Origin: CAZFAP01 sp964516325
Lineage (GTDB): Bacteria > Auribacterota > JABMQX01
Direction of reading: 5' to 3'
Assembly (NCBI GenBank): GCA_964516325.1
Contig: CAZFAP010000150.1
Coordinates: 1-12,255 of the forward strand
DNA: 12,255 nucleotides
Shown here: piece after piece, positions 6,405-12,255 of the stretch
Numbering within the stretch: the first letter of the stretch is position 1
How the letters are laid out: each line of letters opens with the position of its first letter
The notes under the pieces: model-generated
What the model was told of the DNA's origin: nothing
The model's input: only the letters and a program-made list of their open reading frames with translations
Databases searched by the model: none
Program-made: the position numbers and the translations under genes

Positions 6405-6607
6405 AAATGATGGGTTCATCTGGTCCGTCTGCTCGGGAGAGGGATGGCTAAACGGGAAAAGTTCCCCTACCCACCAGAAACGGCATACTTCTACAAAGTA
6501 CCGCCAGACTCTGCGGGTTCGCTAGTACGAAAGGATCGCGATTAAAAGGGCGAGAGTCCCGACCAGATGACGCGAAGGCGTCCGGTTCACCGGACGCCTT
6601 CCTTTTT
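6405..6607 (+). ncRNA. Candidate free-standing structured RNA with a sarcin-ricin-loop hairpin
   Basis: A transcript of about 200 nt is bounded by a promoter (6370-6398) and an intrinsic terminator (6574-6607). A perfect 10-bp long-range helix closes it: UCAUCUGGUC (6416-6425) with GACCAGAUGA (6561-6570). Inside are hairpin A, GGGAA/UUCCC (6454-6466); hairpin B, CGG-UACUU/AAGUA-CCG with a CA bulge (6481-6503); and hairpin C, GACUCU/AGAGUC (6507-6512 with 6553-6558). The tip of hairpin C is a UCGC/GCGA stem (6519-6522 with 6538-6541) holding UAGUACGAAAGGAUC (6523-6537). That loop equals the E. coli 23S sarcin-ricin loop, UAGUACGAGAGGACC, except for two substitutions: the tetraloop is GAAA for GAGA, and one base of a non-canonical pair differs. 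The bulged G, the U-A and A-G pairs and the C-G closing pair are all kept. The flanks do not match 23S rRNA. It is not recognisable to me as RNase P, SRP, 6S, tmRNA or a known riboswitch. A 33-codon ATG frame (6444-6545) lies within it and is the alternative reading. Confidence 0.65.
6574..6607 (+). terminator. Intrinsic terminator of the structured RNA gene
   Basis: A perfect 12-bp stem, GAAGGCGTCCGG (6574-6585) with CCGGACGCCTTC (6590-6601), has the loop TTCA and is followed by CTTTTT. The T run is only on the plus strand, which fixes the direction of transcription. The terminator starts 3 nt after the closing helix of the RNA ends. Confidence 0.9.
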
Positions 6608-6662
6608 GCGCCGAGCGCGGTGCTCTGGTGCAAAAGTCCGTTGCGTATTTTCCGAGAAGATT

Positions 6663-6726
6663 ACAGGATAACCGCCATTACTCTGGGGGCTGTTCTTCTT
6701 CATCCTGAACATCCTGTCATCCTGTC
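6663..6726. repeat. Second copy of the ATCCTGT-family element
   Basis: It begins ACAGGATAACCGCC and ends with three direct units (ATCCTGAAC, ATCCTGTC, ATCCTGTC) at 6702-6726, then eight A residues. It shares both ends with 6061-6137 while the middle differs. It lies between the RNA gene and the 3' end of nadB; the rest of 6608-6833 shows no gene. Confidence 0.7.
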
Positions 6727-6752
6727 AAAAAAAACGTCCCCCCGAGGGCGGA
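6727..6752 (-). terminator. Weak possible terminator for nadB
   Basis: Read on the minus strand, a small GC-rich stem (CCGCCC-TCG-GGGGGG with a central G-G mismatch) is followed by ACG and eight T residues, about 80 nt past the nadB stop. The stem is poor. The A/T run also accompanies other ATCCTGTC repeats (for example near 258), so it may belong to the repeat instead. Confidence 0.25.
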
Positions 6753-6833
6753 GCCTCATACCCTACCGAATTTATAAACCGCTGTGCTTGCCTGCTCGCC
6801 CCGCCAGGTTCCGTAACGTTAGGCCCATCGCTG

Positions 6834-8417
6834 TCATTGCACCGGACGTTCAAGGACGGTGTCGCGGAGGTACTCGACGCTCTTGAAGGGGTAATCGAGG
6901 CTGTAGTGGAGGCCGCGGCTTTCCTTGCGGGACAGGGCGCAATCTATGATGACTTCCGCGACTGTGGCGATGTTTCTCAATTCGACGAGCTCCGAGGTGA
7001 GGATGAAGTCCCAGTAATATTGCCGGATTTCCTCGTTGAGGTTCGCGATCCGCCTCTTGGCGCGAGAAAGCCTCTTGTCGCTGCGGACAATCCCGACGTA
7101 ATCCCACATTAAGTGCCGAATTTCCTTGAGGTTGTGGGAAACGACAACCGCTTCGTCGCTGTCCTTCGCGTCGCCCGGATTCCACGGCTCAATCGCCCGG
7201 AACTCTTTCTCCTCTTTCAAGATTTCTTTAGCCCTGATTCCGGCTCGGTGTGCCACTACCAGGGCTTCCAGAAGCGAATTGCTGGCGAGCCTGTTGGACC
7301 CGTGCAAGCCGGTGGAGGCAACCTCCCCAATCGCCAGAAGATTCCGGATGCTCGACTCTCCACTGAGGTCGGTCTGGACTCCTCCGCAACTGTAATGCGC
7401 CGCGGGAACTACGGGCACGGGGTCTTTATCCATATCAATCCCCAGGGAGAGGCATTTCTCGTAGATGTTCGGGAATCTGTTCCGCATGAAGCCGGGCGGC
7501 TTGTGGGTGGTTCGGGGAGCGCAATCGAGATAGACGCACTCGGCGCCGGTCTTTTTCATTTCGTTGTCAATGGCGCGGGCGACAACGTCTCTGGGGGCGA
7601 GGGACTTCAGCTCGTGATATTGATCCATGAACCCCCTCCCCCGCTTGTCAACAAGTACGGCGCCTTCGCCCCGCACCGCCTCCGATATGAGGAACGAATT
7701 CGCCAGAGGATGGTGAAGGGAAGTCGGATGGAACTGAATGAACTCCATGTTGGCGATTTTCGCCCCGGCGCGGTAGGCCATCGCAACGCCGTCCCCGGTG
7801 GCGATGTCGGGATTCGTTGTATAGAGATAAACGCGCCCGGCGCCCCCGGTCGCCAGCACGATCATTCTTGCGGAATACGGGATGATTTTCCCCGTCTCCT
7901 TGTCGAGGATGTAGGCGCCATAGCACTTGTTTTCTTTCCAGCCGACGACCAGGTTGACCGCGATTCGGTCTTCATAGACCGTTACGTTCTTGCTGCCGGC
8001 TATGGCGTGGACGAGGGCGGCTTCGATTGCCCTTCCGGTCAGGTCCTCGGCGTGAATCACCCGCCTGTGGCTGTGCCCCCCCTCTCGACCGAGGTGAAAG
8101 GCCCCGTCCTCACCACGGGAGAACTTTACGCCCAGCTCCAGAAGCTCCTTGACCCTTTCCGGCCCCTCGCGGACGATTTCCCGCACGACCCCCTCATCGC
8201 AAAGCCCGTCCCCGGCGCGGAGAGTGTCGGCGACGTGGGACTCGAAAGTGTCGGTCTCCGAAAGCACGCAGGCGATTCCGCCCTGAGCATAGTTCGTGTT
8301 GGATTCCGCCTTCTCCTTCTTGGTCACGACGGATACCGTGGCGTACTCGCTCGCCTTCAGCGCAAAGCTCAACCCCGCCACTCCACTCCCAAGAACCAGA
8401 ATATCCGTCTCAATCAT
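6834..8417 (-). CDS. nadB: L-aspartate oxidase
   Basis: A 527-residue flavoprotein that oxidises L-aspartate to iminoaspartate, the first step of de novo NAD synthesis in the cytoplasm. E. coli NadB has 540 residues, so this is full length. The FAD-binding GSGVAG motif is at residues 10-15, followed by the family signature NTNYAQGGIA (40-49). Substrate-site residues are in place: His230 in QFHPTSL, Glu246 and Arg249 in ISEAVRGEG, Arg276 in LAPRD, His341 in AAHYSCGG and Arg376 in HGSNRLASNS. The C-terminal helical region ends with the SRGLHYSLDYP motif. These, with the first-step chemistry, separate it from the related succinate dehydrogenase flavoprotein. The ATG at 8417 has AAAGGGTGA just upstream. 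nadA and nadC, frequent partners, are not in the window, so the gene stands alone here. A 439-codon frame on the opposite strand (7113-8432) is a shadow. Confidence 0.97.
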   Translation of the reverse strand: MIETDILVLGSGVAGLSFALKASEYATVSVVTKKEKAESNTNYAQGGIACVLSETDTFESHVADTLRAGDGLCDEGVVREIVREGPERVKELLELGVKFSRGEDGAFHLGREGGHSHRRVIHAEDLTGRAIEAALVHAIAGSKNVTVYEDRIAVNLVVGWKENKCYGAYILDKETGKIIPYSARMIVLATGGAGRVYLYTTNPDIATGDGVAMAYRAGAKIANMEFIQFHPTSLHHPLANSFLISEAVRGEGAVLVDKRGRGFMDQYHELKSLAPRDVVARAIDNEMKKTGAECVYLDCAPRTTHKPPGFMRNRFPNIYEKCLSLGIDMDKDPVPVVPAAHYSCGGVQTDLSGESSIRNLLAIGEVASTGLHGSNRLASNSLLEALVVAHRAGIRAKEILKEEKEFRAIEPWNPGDAKDSDEAVVVSHNLKEIRHLMWDYVGIVRSDKRLSRAKRRIANLNEEIRQYYWDFILTSELVELRNIATVAEVIIDCALSRKESRGLHYSLDYPFKSVEYLRDTVLERPVQ

Positions 8418-8489
8418 CGTTTCACCCTTTGAAGCGCTGGCTGCCAGAACGTGGGGAGACCGGGCAACGGCTCCGCCGTAACGACATTA

Positions 8490-8518
8490 ACTCTACCTTA
8501 CGCCGAGAGCTTTGTCAT
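8490..8518 (-). promoter_or_regulatory. nadB: Possible nadB promoter
   Basis: On the minus strand, ATGACA (8513-8518) and TAGAGT (8490-8495) are 17 bases apart, with 5 of 6 and 4 of 6 consensus matches. It would give a leader of about 65 nt. Based on match and spacing only. I see no NadR/NiaR/NrtR-type operator that I could defend. Confidence 0.3.
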
Positions 8519-8612
8519 GCGCGAAATGTCTTCATTCTTAGTCGTCAGCATCGCCAACCCTCTGCAGCACCACGCACTTCGCAGACCGCGAAGAGTAGTC
8601 GGCGCGAGCGGG

Positions 8613-8642
8613 TTGACTCTACATGCTTCGGTTCGCTACCAT
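8613..8642 (+). promoter_or_regulatory. Promoter of the Wzm/Wzt operon
   Basis: TTGACT (8613-8618, 5 of 6) and TACCAT (8637-8642, 4 of 6) are 18 bases apart. Transcription would begin near 8650. A TTG codon at 8658 would then be almost leaderless, which supports the ATG at 8697 as the real start of the permease gene. Confidence 0.4.
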
Positions 8643-8696
8643 TCGGGGTGAAGTGGGTTGATTCGTCATCGCGGAGACGCGAAAGAGCCGACTGCA

Positions 8697-9518
8697 ATGA
8701 TCAAAGGGCTAATCGCTCGAAGAGAACTTATCTGGAACCTCGTCGTTCGGAGCCTCAAAATCCGGTACAAGGGGTCCGCGCTCGGGTTTCTCTGGACGCT
8801 TCTGAATCCGCTGTTGATGATGCTGATCTACTGGCTTTTCATTTCGATTTTGAAGTTCCCCATGATCCTGAGCCACCTTCTGACCGGCGTCATTTTCTGG
8901 CAGTTTATTGCGATGTGCACCTCCGACGCGGTCAGGTCGGTCGCGGGCTTCCCGAATCTCGTGAAGAAGACGTATTTCCCACGAATGGTCCTTCCGCTTT
9001 CGATGGTCATCGCGAACCTCATCAATTTCCTGCTTTCGATTGCGGTCCTGGTCATCCTTCTCTCGCTTCTGAAACTGGCCGGCGGGGAAGGGATTGATTT
9101 CGCCTACGTCTGGATGCTTCCGTTCGTGCTGGTGATTCAGTTTTGCATGGCGCTGGGGATGGCGCTCCTTATCTCAAGCGCAAACGTCTTTTTCAGGGAC
9201 ATCGAGCACATAGTCGGCGTCGTGCTTCAAGCACTTTTCTTCGTTACTCCTGTCATCTACCCGCTGGACATGGTCAGGGAAAGGGTCGCCGGACTCAAGC
9301 TGTCGGGGCTTCTCATTTCCGTTTACTTGCTCAATCCGATGGCGTCTCTGGTAACGCTTTTCAGGAAGGCGTTTCTCGGAGGAGCCCTGTTCGCGGGCGG
9401 CGAGTTCCTGCCTCCGGAACCGGCGTTTTACGTCTCTCTGGGGCTTTCGGTAGTGATTCTGTTCGTCGGCGTGCGGGTCTTCACCCGGCTCGAGCCGTAC
9501 TTTGCAGACCACTTATAG
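8697..9518 (+). CDS. wzm: ABC-2 type polysaccharide export permease (Wzm/TagG family)
   Basis: A 273-residue inner-membrane protein, the channel subunit of an ABC transporter that exports lipid-linked O-antigen, teichoic acid or similar polymers. Family hallmarks are the amphipathic start RELIWNLVVRSLKIRYKGSALGFLWTLLNP (residues 9-38, quoted in part: RSLKIRYKGS), KTYFPRMVLPLS (91-102), NVFFRDIEH (163-171) and FFVTPVIYP (181-189). About six hydrophobic segments are visible (roughly 31-51, 62-80, 100-125, 137-160, 172-192 and 245-263). I chose the ATG at 8697 because its N-terminus fits family length. An in-frame TTG at 8658 would add 13 polar residues and lies only about 8 nt from the inferred transcript start. 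The ATPase gene follows after 19 nt in the same operon. nadB is divergent upstream. Confidence 0.93.
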   Translation: MIKGLIARRELIWNLVVRSLKIRYKGSALGFLWTLLNPLLMMLIYWLFISILKFPMILSHLLTGVIFWQFIAMCTSDAVRSVAGFPNLVKKTYFPRMVLPLSMVIANLINFLLSIAVLVILLSLLKLAGGEGIDFAYVWMLPFVLVIQFCMALGMALLISSANVFFRDIEHIVGVVLQALFFVTPVIYPLDMVRERVAGLKLSGLLISVYLLNPMASLVTLFRKAFLGGALFAGGEFLPPEPAFYVSLGLSVVILFVGVRVFTRLEPYFADHL

Positions 9519-9537
9519 TCGAACGAGATTTCGTCAG

Positions 9538-10716
9538 ATGAAAGCGGTTGATGTCTCAAACATATCGAAAAGGTACTTGCTGAGAAAGGAAGCCGCGAGA
9601 AGCCTCAAATCAACAGTCCTCGGGCTCCTCACCGGGAGAAGAATCCGCGAGGACCTCTGGGCCTTGAAGGACGTCAGTTTTTCCGCGGAGCGCGGTGAGA
9701 CTGTCGGGGTGATTGGCGCCAACGGCGCCGGGAAAAGCACGCTGCTTGGGGTAATCGCCGGAACCATCACGCCGACGGCGGGCAGTCTCCGCGTCAATGG
9801 AAGGATGTCAACGCTCCTGGAGCTGGGGGCGGGATTTCACCCGGACCTCACCGGGAGAGAAAACGTTTTCCTCAACGGTTCAATCCTCGGGCTTTCGAGG
9901 AAATACATTCAGGAGAGGTTCTCGCAAATCGTCGAGTTCGCGGGGCTTTCGGAATTCGTTGATATGCCCGTCAAGCACTACTCTTCGGGGATGTATGTCC
10001 GTCTCGGATTTGCGGTGGCGGTGGAAGTTGACCCCGACATTCTGTTAGTGGATGAGGTGCTGGCGGTCGGCGACGAGGAGTTCCGGAAAAAATGCATCGG
10101 CAGGATGGCCGATTTCCAGAAATCCGGAAAGACCATAATCGTGGTCTCCCACGACTTAGAGACCGTGAAGAAGATGTGCCACAAGGTGGTGCTCCTCGGA
10201 GAGGGGAAGATTGTGGACCTCGGAGACCCGGAGAAAATCGTCGAGGAGTACAAGCGGCTGGGACTTCAGCAGCAGGATACCGTCGCGAGGCGCGAATGGG
10301 GGACTCGCGAGGCGGTCATCTCCGACGTGCGGTTCACCGACGAGGCGGGAAGCGAGACATCAAGATTCAAATCGGGCGACCCCATTGTCATCGGCATCGC
10401 CTATCGGTGCAATCGGAGGATTGACGATCCGATATTCGGCTTCAGCGTCTCGGATTACCAGGGCAAGCTCTGCCACGGCTCAAACACCATCATCGAAGAC
10501 GTGCCCATTGACCACATAGAGGGCGAGGGGCTGGTGAGACTCACATTGGATTCGTCGTCCCTGATGCGGGGGAAATTCTACTTCTCCTTCTCGCTGCATT
10601 CCCGCGACCACCAGACCAACTATCACCGCCTCGACAACATGCACAGCGTCTGGATTACCTCCGACACCAAACGCGAAGGCTTCATACGCTTGGTCTCTGC
10701 GTGGCGCGTGCGCTGA
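9538..10716 (+). CDS. wzt: ABC polysaccharide export ATPase with C-terminal carbohydrate-binding domain (Wzt family)
   Basis: A 392-residue ATPase that powers the Wzm-like permease encoded just upstream. The nucleotide-binding domain is complete: Walker A GANGAGKST (60-68), a LTGRENV stretch (105-111) typical of the family, signature YSSGM (148-152), Walker B ILLVDE (168-173) and the switch His205 in VVSHD. After a linker near 240-255, residues from about 256 to 392 form the Wzt C-terminal domain, a beta-sandwich that in characterised members (E. coli O8/O9a Wzt) recognises the modified end of the polymer. Here FGFSVSDYQGK and NNMHSV-like strands (RLDNMHSVWIT) are visible. Its presence suggests that the exported glycan carries a terminating modification; this is inference. 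The ATG at 9538 is preferred over a TTG at 9502 that would overlap the permease gene. No glycosyltransferase or capping-enzyme gene lies in this window. Confidence 0.94.
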   Translation: MKAVDVSNISKRYLLRKEAARSLKSTVLGLLTGRRIREDLWALKDVSFSAERGETVGVIGANGAGKSTLLGVIAGTITPTAGSLRVNGRMSTLLELGAGFHPDLTGRENVFLNGSILGLSRKYIQERFSQIVEFAGLSEFVDMPVKHYSSGMYVRLGFAVAVEVDPDILLVDEVLAVGDEEFRKKCIGRMADFQKSGKTIIVVSHDLETVKKMCHKVVLLGEGKIVDLGDPEKIVEEYKRLGLQQQDTVARREWGTREAVISDVRFTDEAGSETSRFKSGDPIVIGIAYRCNRRIDDPIFGFSVSDYQGKLCHGSNTIIEDVPIDHIEGEGLVRLTLDSSSLMRGKFYFSFSLHSRDHQTNYHRLDNMHSVWITSDTKREGFIRLVSAWRVR

Positions 10717-10789
10717 GGACGGCCGAATGAGGCGGAGGTGAAAAAAAAGCGAAGATTCCTCTTGACAATGAGGTTTCTTCCTGCAATTC

Positions 10790-10818
10790 TTGAAAGAAAG
10801 CTCCAAGGAGATTATACT
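10790..10818 (+). promoter_or_regulatory. Strong sigma-70-type promoter of the HD-domain gene
   Basis: TTGAAA (10790-10795) and TATACT (10813-10818) match the consensus at 5 of 6 positions each with an ideal 17-base spacer. A start near 10825 leaves a leader of about 75 nt. A second TTGACA at 10762-10767 lacks a good -10 box at the right distance. With no read-through signal from the ATPase gene, the HD gene is probably transcribed independently. Confidence 0.65.
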
Positions 10819-10898
10819 TAAGCTTCTCTCCTGGCTCTCCGAGATAGGGACATGCGGCGCGCTAATGCCTATCCAAGAGTGAGGGTCCTGAGGGCTGG

Positions 10899-12255
10899 AT
10901 GGTGCCAATGGGTGAAGAGCGGAAGGTTAGAGATCCGGTCCACGGTTTTATCTCGCTAAACGCAAAGGAGTGCGAGATCGTCGACACCCGGATCTTCCAG
11001 CGACTGAGAAGGATACGCCAGCTTGCTTTTGCGGACCTTGTCTACCCAGGCGCGACGCACACGCGCTTCGATCATTCCTTGGGCGTGTGTCACATTGCGC
11101 ACTCCATGTCCCAGGCGCTGAAGTTGAGCCCTGACGAGGAGCGCCTTGTCGGTCTCGCTGCGTTGCTTCATGACCTCGGGCACGGGCCATTTTCCCATGT
11201 CTCGGAGGCTGCGCTGGAAATGTATGGTGATGAAGCCAAGCTGCGGGCATGCATTGCGGTTGGCAGCCAGGTGCACGAACGGATCACCGCGGGCCTCATC
11301 TGCGGAGACGCGGAGTTATCTCAGTGGGTCAGTCCGAAGGATTGCGAGAAGGTTGCTAAACTTCTCTCAGAAGGGTACGGCGAACCAGTCTGCAGGGCAA
11401 TAGTGTCGGGCCCTTTAGACGCTGACAAACAGGATTATCTTCTTCGGGACAGCCATTTCTGCGGGGTAAAGTACGGAGTTTTCGACGTGGAGCAGCTCCA
11501 TCGGCAATTCCAGGTCGTGGAGGATCCGGCCGACGGCAGCAAGCAACTGGGGGTTGATCCGGACGGTGTTCACGCCCTGGAGCAGTTTGTCCTCGCCAGG
11601 TACTACCTGACTACGCAGGTTTACCGTCACCGTGTTCGATTGATCACTGACGAGATGCTGATTCGAGCCATAAGCCTGGGCATTGAGGTCGATAAGATTG
11701 AACAGCTTGCAGCACTGTACACATGGGACGGCAGTGACAGGTTCCTGCAGAACTACATTACGTGGGACGACCGGCGCTTTCTTCTTACGTTTGGCCGCGA
11801 CGAAAACCTGAAACATAAGTATTGCTTCAGGATCCTCAGGGACCTTCTCGAACGCAGGTTATTGAAGCGCGTTTTCTCCAAGCGCGTCGCGGAGTTTCCC
11901 GGGCCGTGCCGTGATCCGCTCAGCCGTGTGTCGGAACCTGCACAGAAGGAGGTGCGCACCAAGCTTGAGGAGGCTTTGGCGGTAAGGATATCGAGGGAGC
12001 TCGAGCGAACGCTCGACGAAAGGCTTGTTGTTGTCCACGCATACACGATAAAGTCTGTCGGGGGCTTCTCGAGAAGCGACGAAGGCCGCGTCCTGGTTGC
12101 CTGCAGGCCCGAGCCAAAAACGTTCCACGAGGAATCGGCGCTTTTCCGCTCCATAGGTGATGGCTTCAGCGAGGCGTTCGTGGAGGTTTACGCCCCGGTA
12201 TTCTACGAGACAGACCCGGAAAGACGGGCCCTTTTGGACAAGGTCCGTGAAGGCA
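10899..12255 (+). CDS. HD-domain phosphohydrolase (COG1078, dNTPase-like), 3' end outside window
   Basis: The frame is open from 10899 to the window edge (452 codons, no stop), so the protein is incomplete at its C-terminus. The N-terminus reads RKVRDPVHGFISL, then FQRLRRIRQLAF, VYPGATHTRFDHSLG and ALLHDLGHGPFSHVSE. This order is diagnostic of the COG1078 HD family related to dGTPases such as Enterococcus EF1143. Metal ligands, numbered from 10899, are His59, the His91-Asp92 doublet, and an Asp in LDADKQDYLLRD (Asp174 or Asp176). Members hydrolyse dNTPs or other phosphate esters; several are allosterically controlled by dNTPs. Known members have about 400-500 residues, so little should be missing. 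The start is uncertain: ATG at 10899 has GAGGG only 4 nt upstream, and ATG at 10908, in frame, is equally plausible. It is unrelated in function to the export operon before it and has its own promoter. Confidence 0.9.
   Translation, partial: MVPMGEERKVRDPVHGFISLNAKECEIVDTRIFQRLRRIRQLAFADLVYPGATHTRFDHSLGVCHIAHSMSQALKLSPDEERLVGLAALLHDLGHGPFSHVSEAALEMYGDEAKLRACIAVGSQVHERITAGLICGDAELSQWVSPKDCEKVAKLLSEGYGEPVCRAIVSGPLDADKQDYLLRDSHFCGVKYGVFDVEQLHRQFQVVEDPADGSKQLGVDPDGVHALEQFVLARYYLTTQVYRHRVRLITDEMLIRAISLGIEVDKIEQLAALYTWDGSDRFLQNYITWDDRRFLLTFGRDENLKHKYCFRILRDLLERRLLKRVFSKRVAEFPGPCRDPLSRVSEPAQKEVRTKLEEALAVRISRELERTLDERLVVVHAYTIKSVGGFSRSDEGRVLVACRPEPKTFHEESALFRSIGDGFSEAFVEVYAPVFYETDPERRALLDKVREG

Noticed and set aside
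6519..6541. A 23S rRNA fragment or rRNA pseudogene
   Set aside because: Only the 15-nt loop matches 23S; the sequence on both sides does not, and the promoter and terminator frame a different RNA.
6405..6607. Lysine riboswitch or another cis-acting leader, because of the bulged-G motif
   Set aside because: The conserved lysine-aptamer core is not visible, and a strong terminator is followed by no gene on the same strand (nadB is on the other strand).
7113..8432. 439-codon open frame on the plus strand opposite nadB
   Set aside because: It is the antisense shadow of a clearly conserved nadB gene in high-G+C DNA; its translation has no recognisable domain.

Overview
The window looks like a chromosomal stretch from an uncultured Gram-negative bacterium. 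The evidence is a high G+C content, exported proteins with N-terminal signal segments, a Wzm/Wzt-type surface-polysaccharide exporter, and intergenic DNA full of short dispersed repeats such as ATCCTGTCATCCTGTC, CATCTGCG and CGCCAAGACG. As far as I recall, such repeats are common in environmental genomes of the Planctomycetota, Verrucomicrobiota, Hydrogenedentota and Omnitrophota kind. The phylum cannot be fixed from this sequence. There is no sign of a phage, insertion sequence, CRISPR array, tRNA or rRNA gene.

Layout. (1) 1-2260: a leader region with a possible promoter, then a large membrane-anchored protein of about 17 TPR repeats. (2) 2535-4600, minus strand: two genes in tandem for exported hydrolases. 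A carbon-nitrogen (nitrilase superfamily) hydrolase is transcribed first, then an alpha/beta hydrolase of the dienelactone-hydrolase/esterase type. (3) 4753-5580, plus strand and divergent: an exported zinc metallopeptidase with HELAH and a downstream YALSNPEEYFAE motif that resembles the catalytic domain of anthrax lethal factor. (4) 5581-6833: 1.25 kb without a convincing protein gene. It holds a chain of hairpins and short repeat elements. It also holds a free-standing RNA-gene candidate at 6405-6607, with its own promoter, a 10-bp closing helix, a hairpin that copies the 23S sarcin-ricin loop, and a strong intrinsic terminator. (5) 6834-8417, minus strand: nadB, L-aspartate oxidase. (6) 8697-10716, plus strand: a Wzm-like ABC permease and a Wzt-like ATPase with a C-terminal carbohydrate-recognition domain, 19 nt apart. 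(7) 10899-12255: an HD-domain phosphohydrolase behind a near-consensus promoter, cut off by the right edge of the window.

How they fit together. The Wzm/Wzt pair forms one transporter that would move an undecaprenyl-linked polysaccharide across the inner membrane, but no glycosyltransferase gene lies beside it here. The two minus-strand hydrolases probably form one operon acting outside the cytoplasm; their substrates cannot be read from the sequence. nadB supplies iminoaspartate for NAD synthesis, but nadA and nadC are not in the window. The most promising undescribed item is the structured RNA at 6405-6607.
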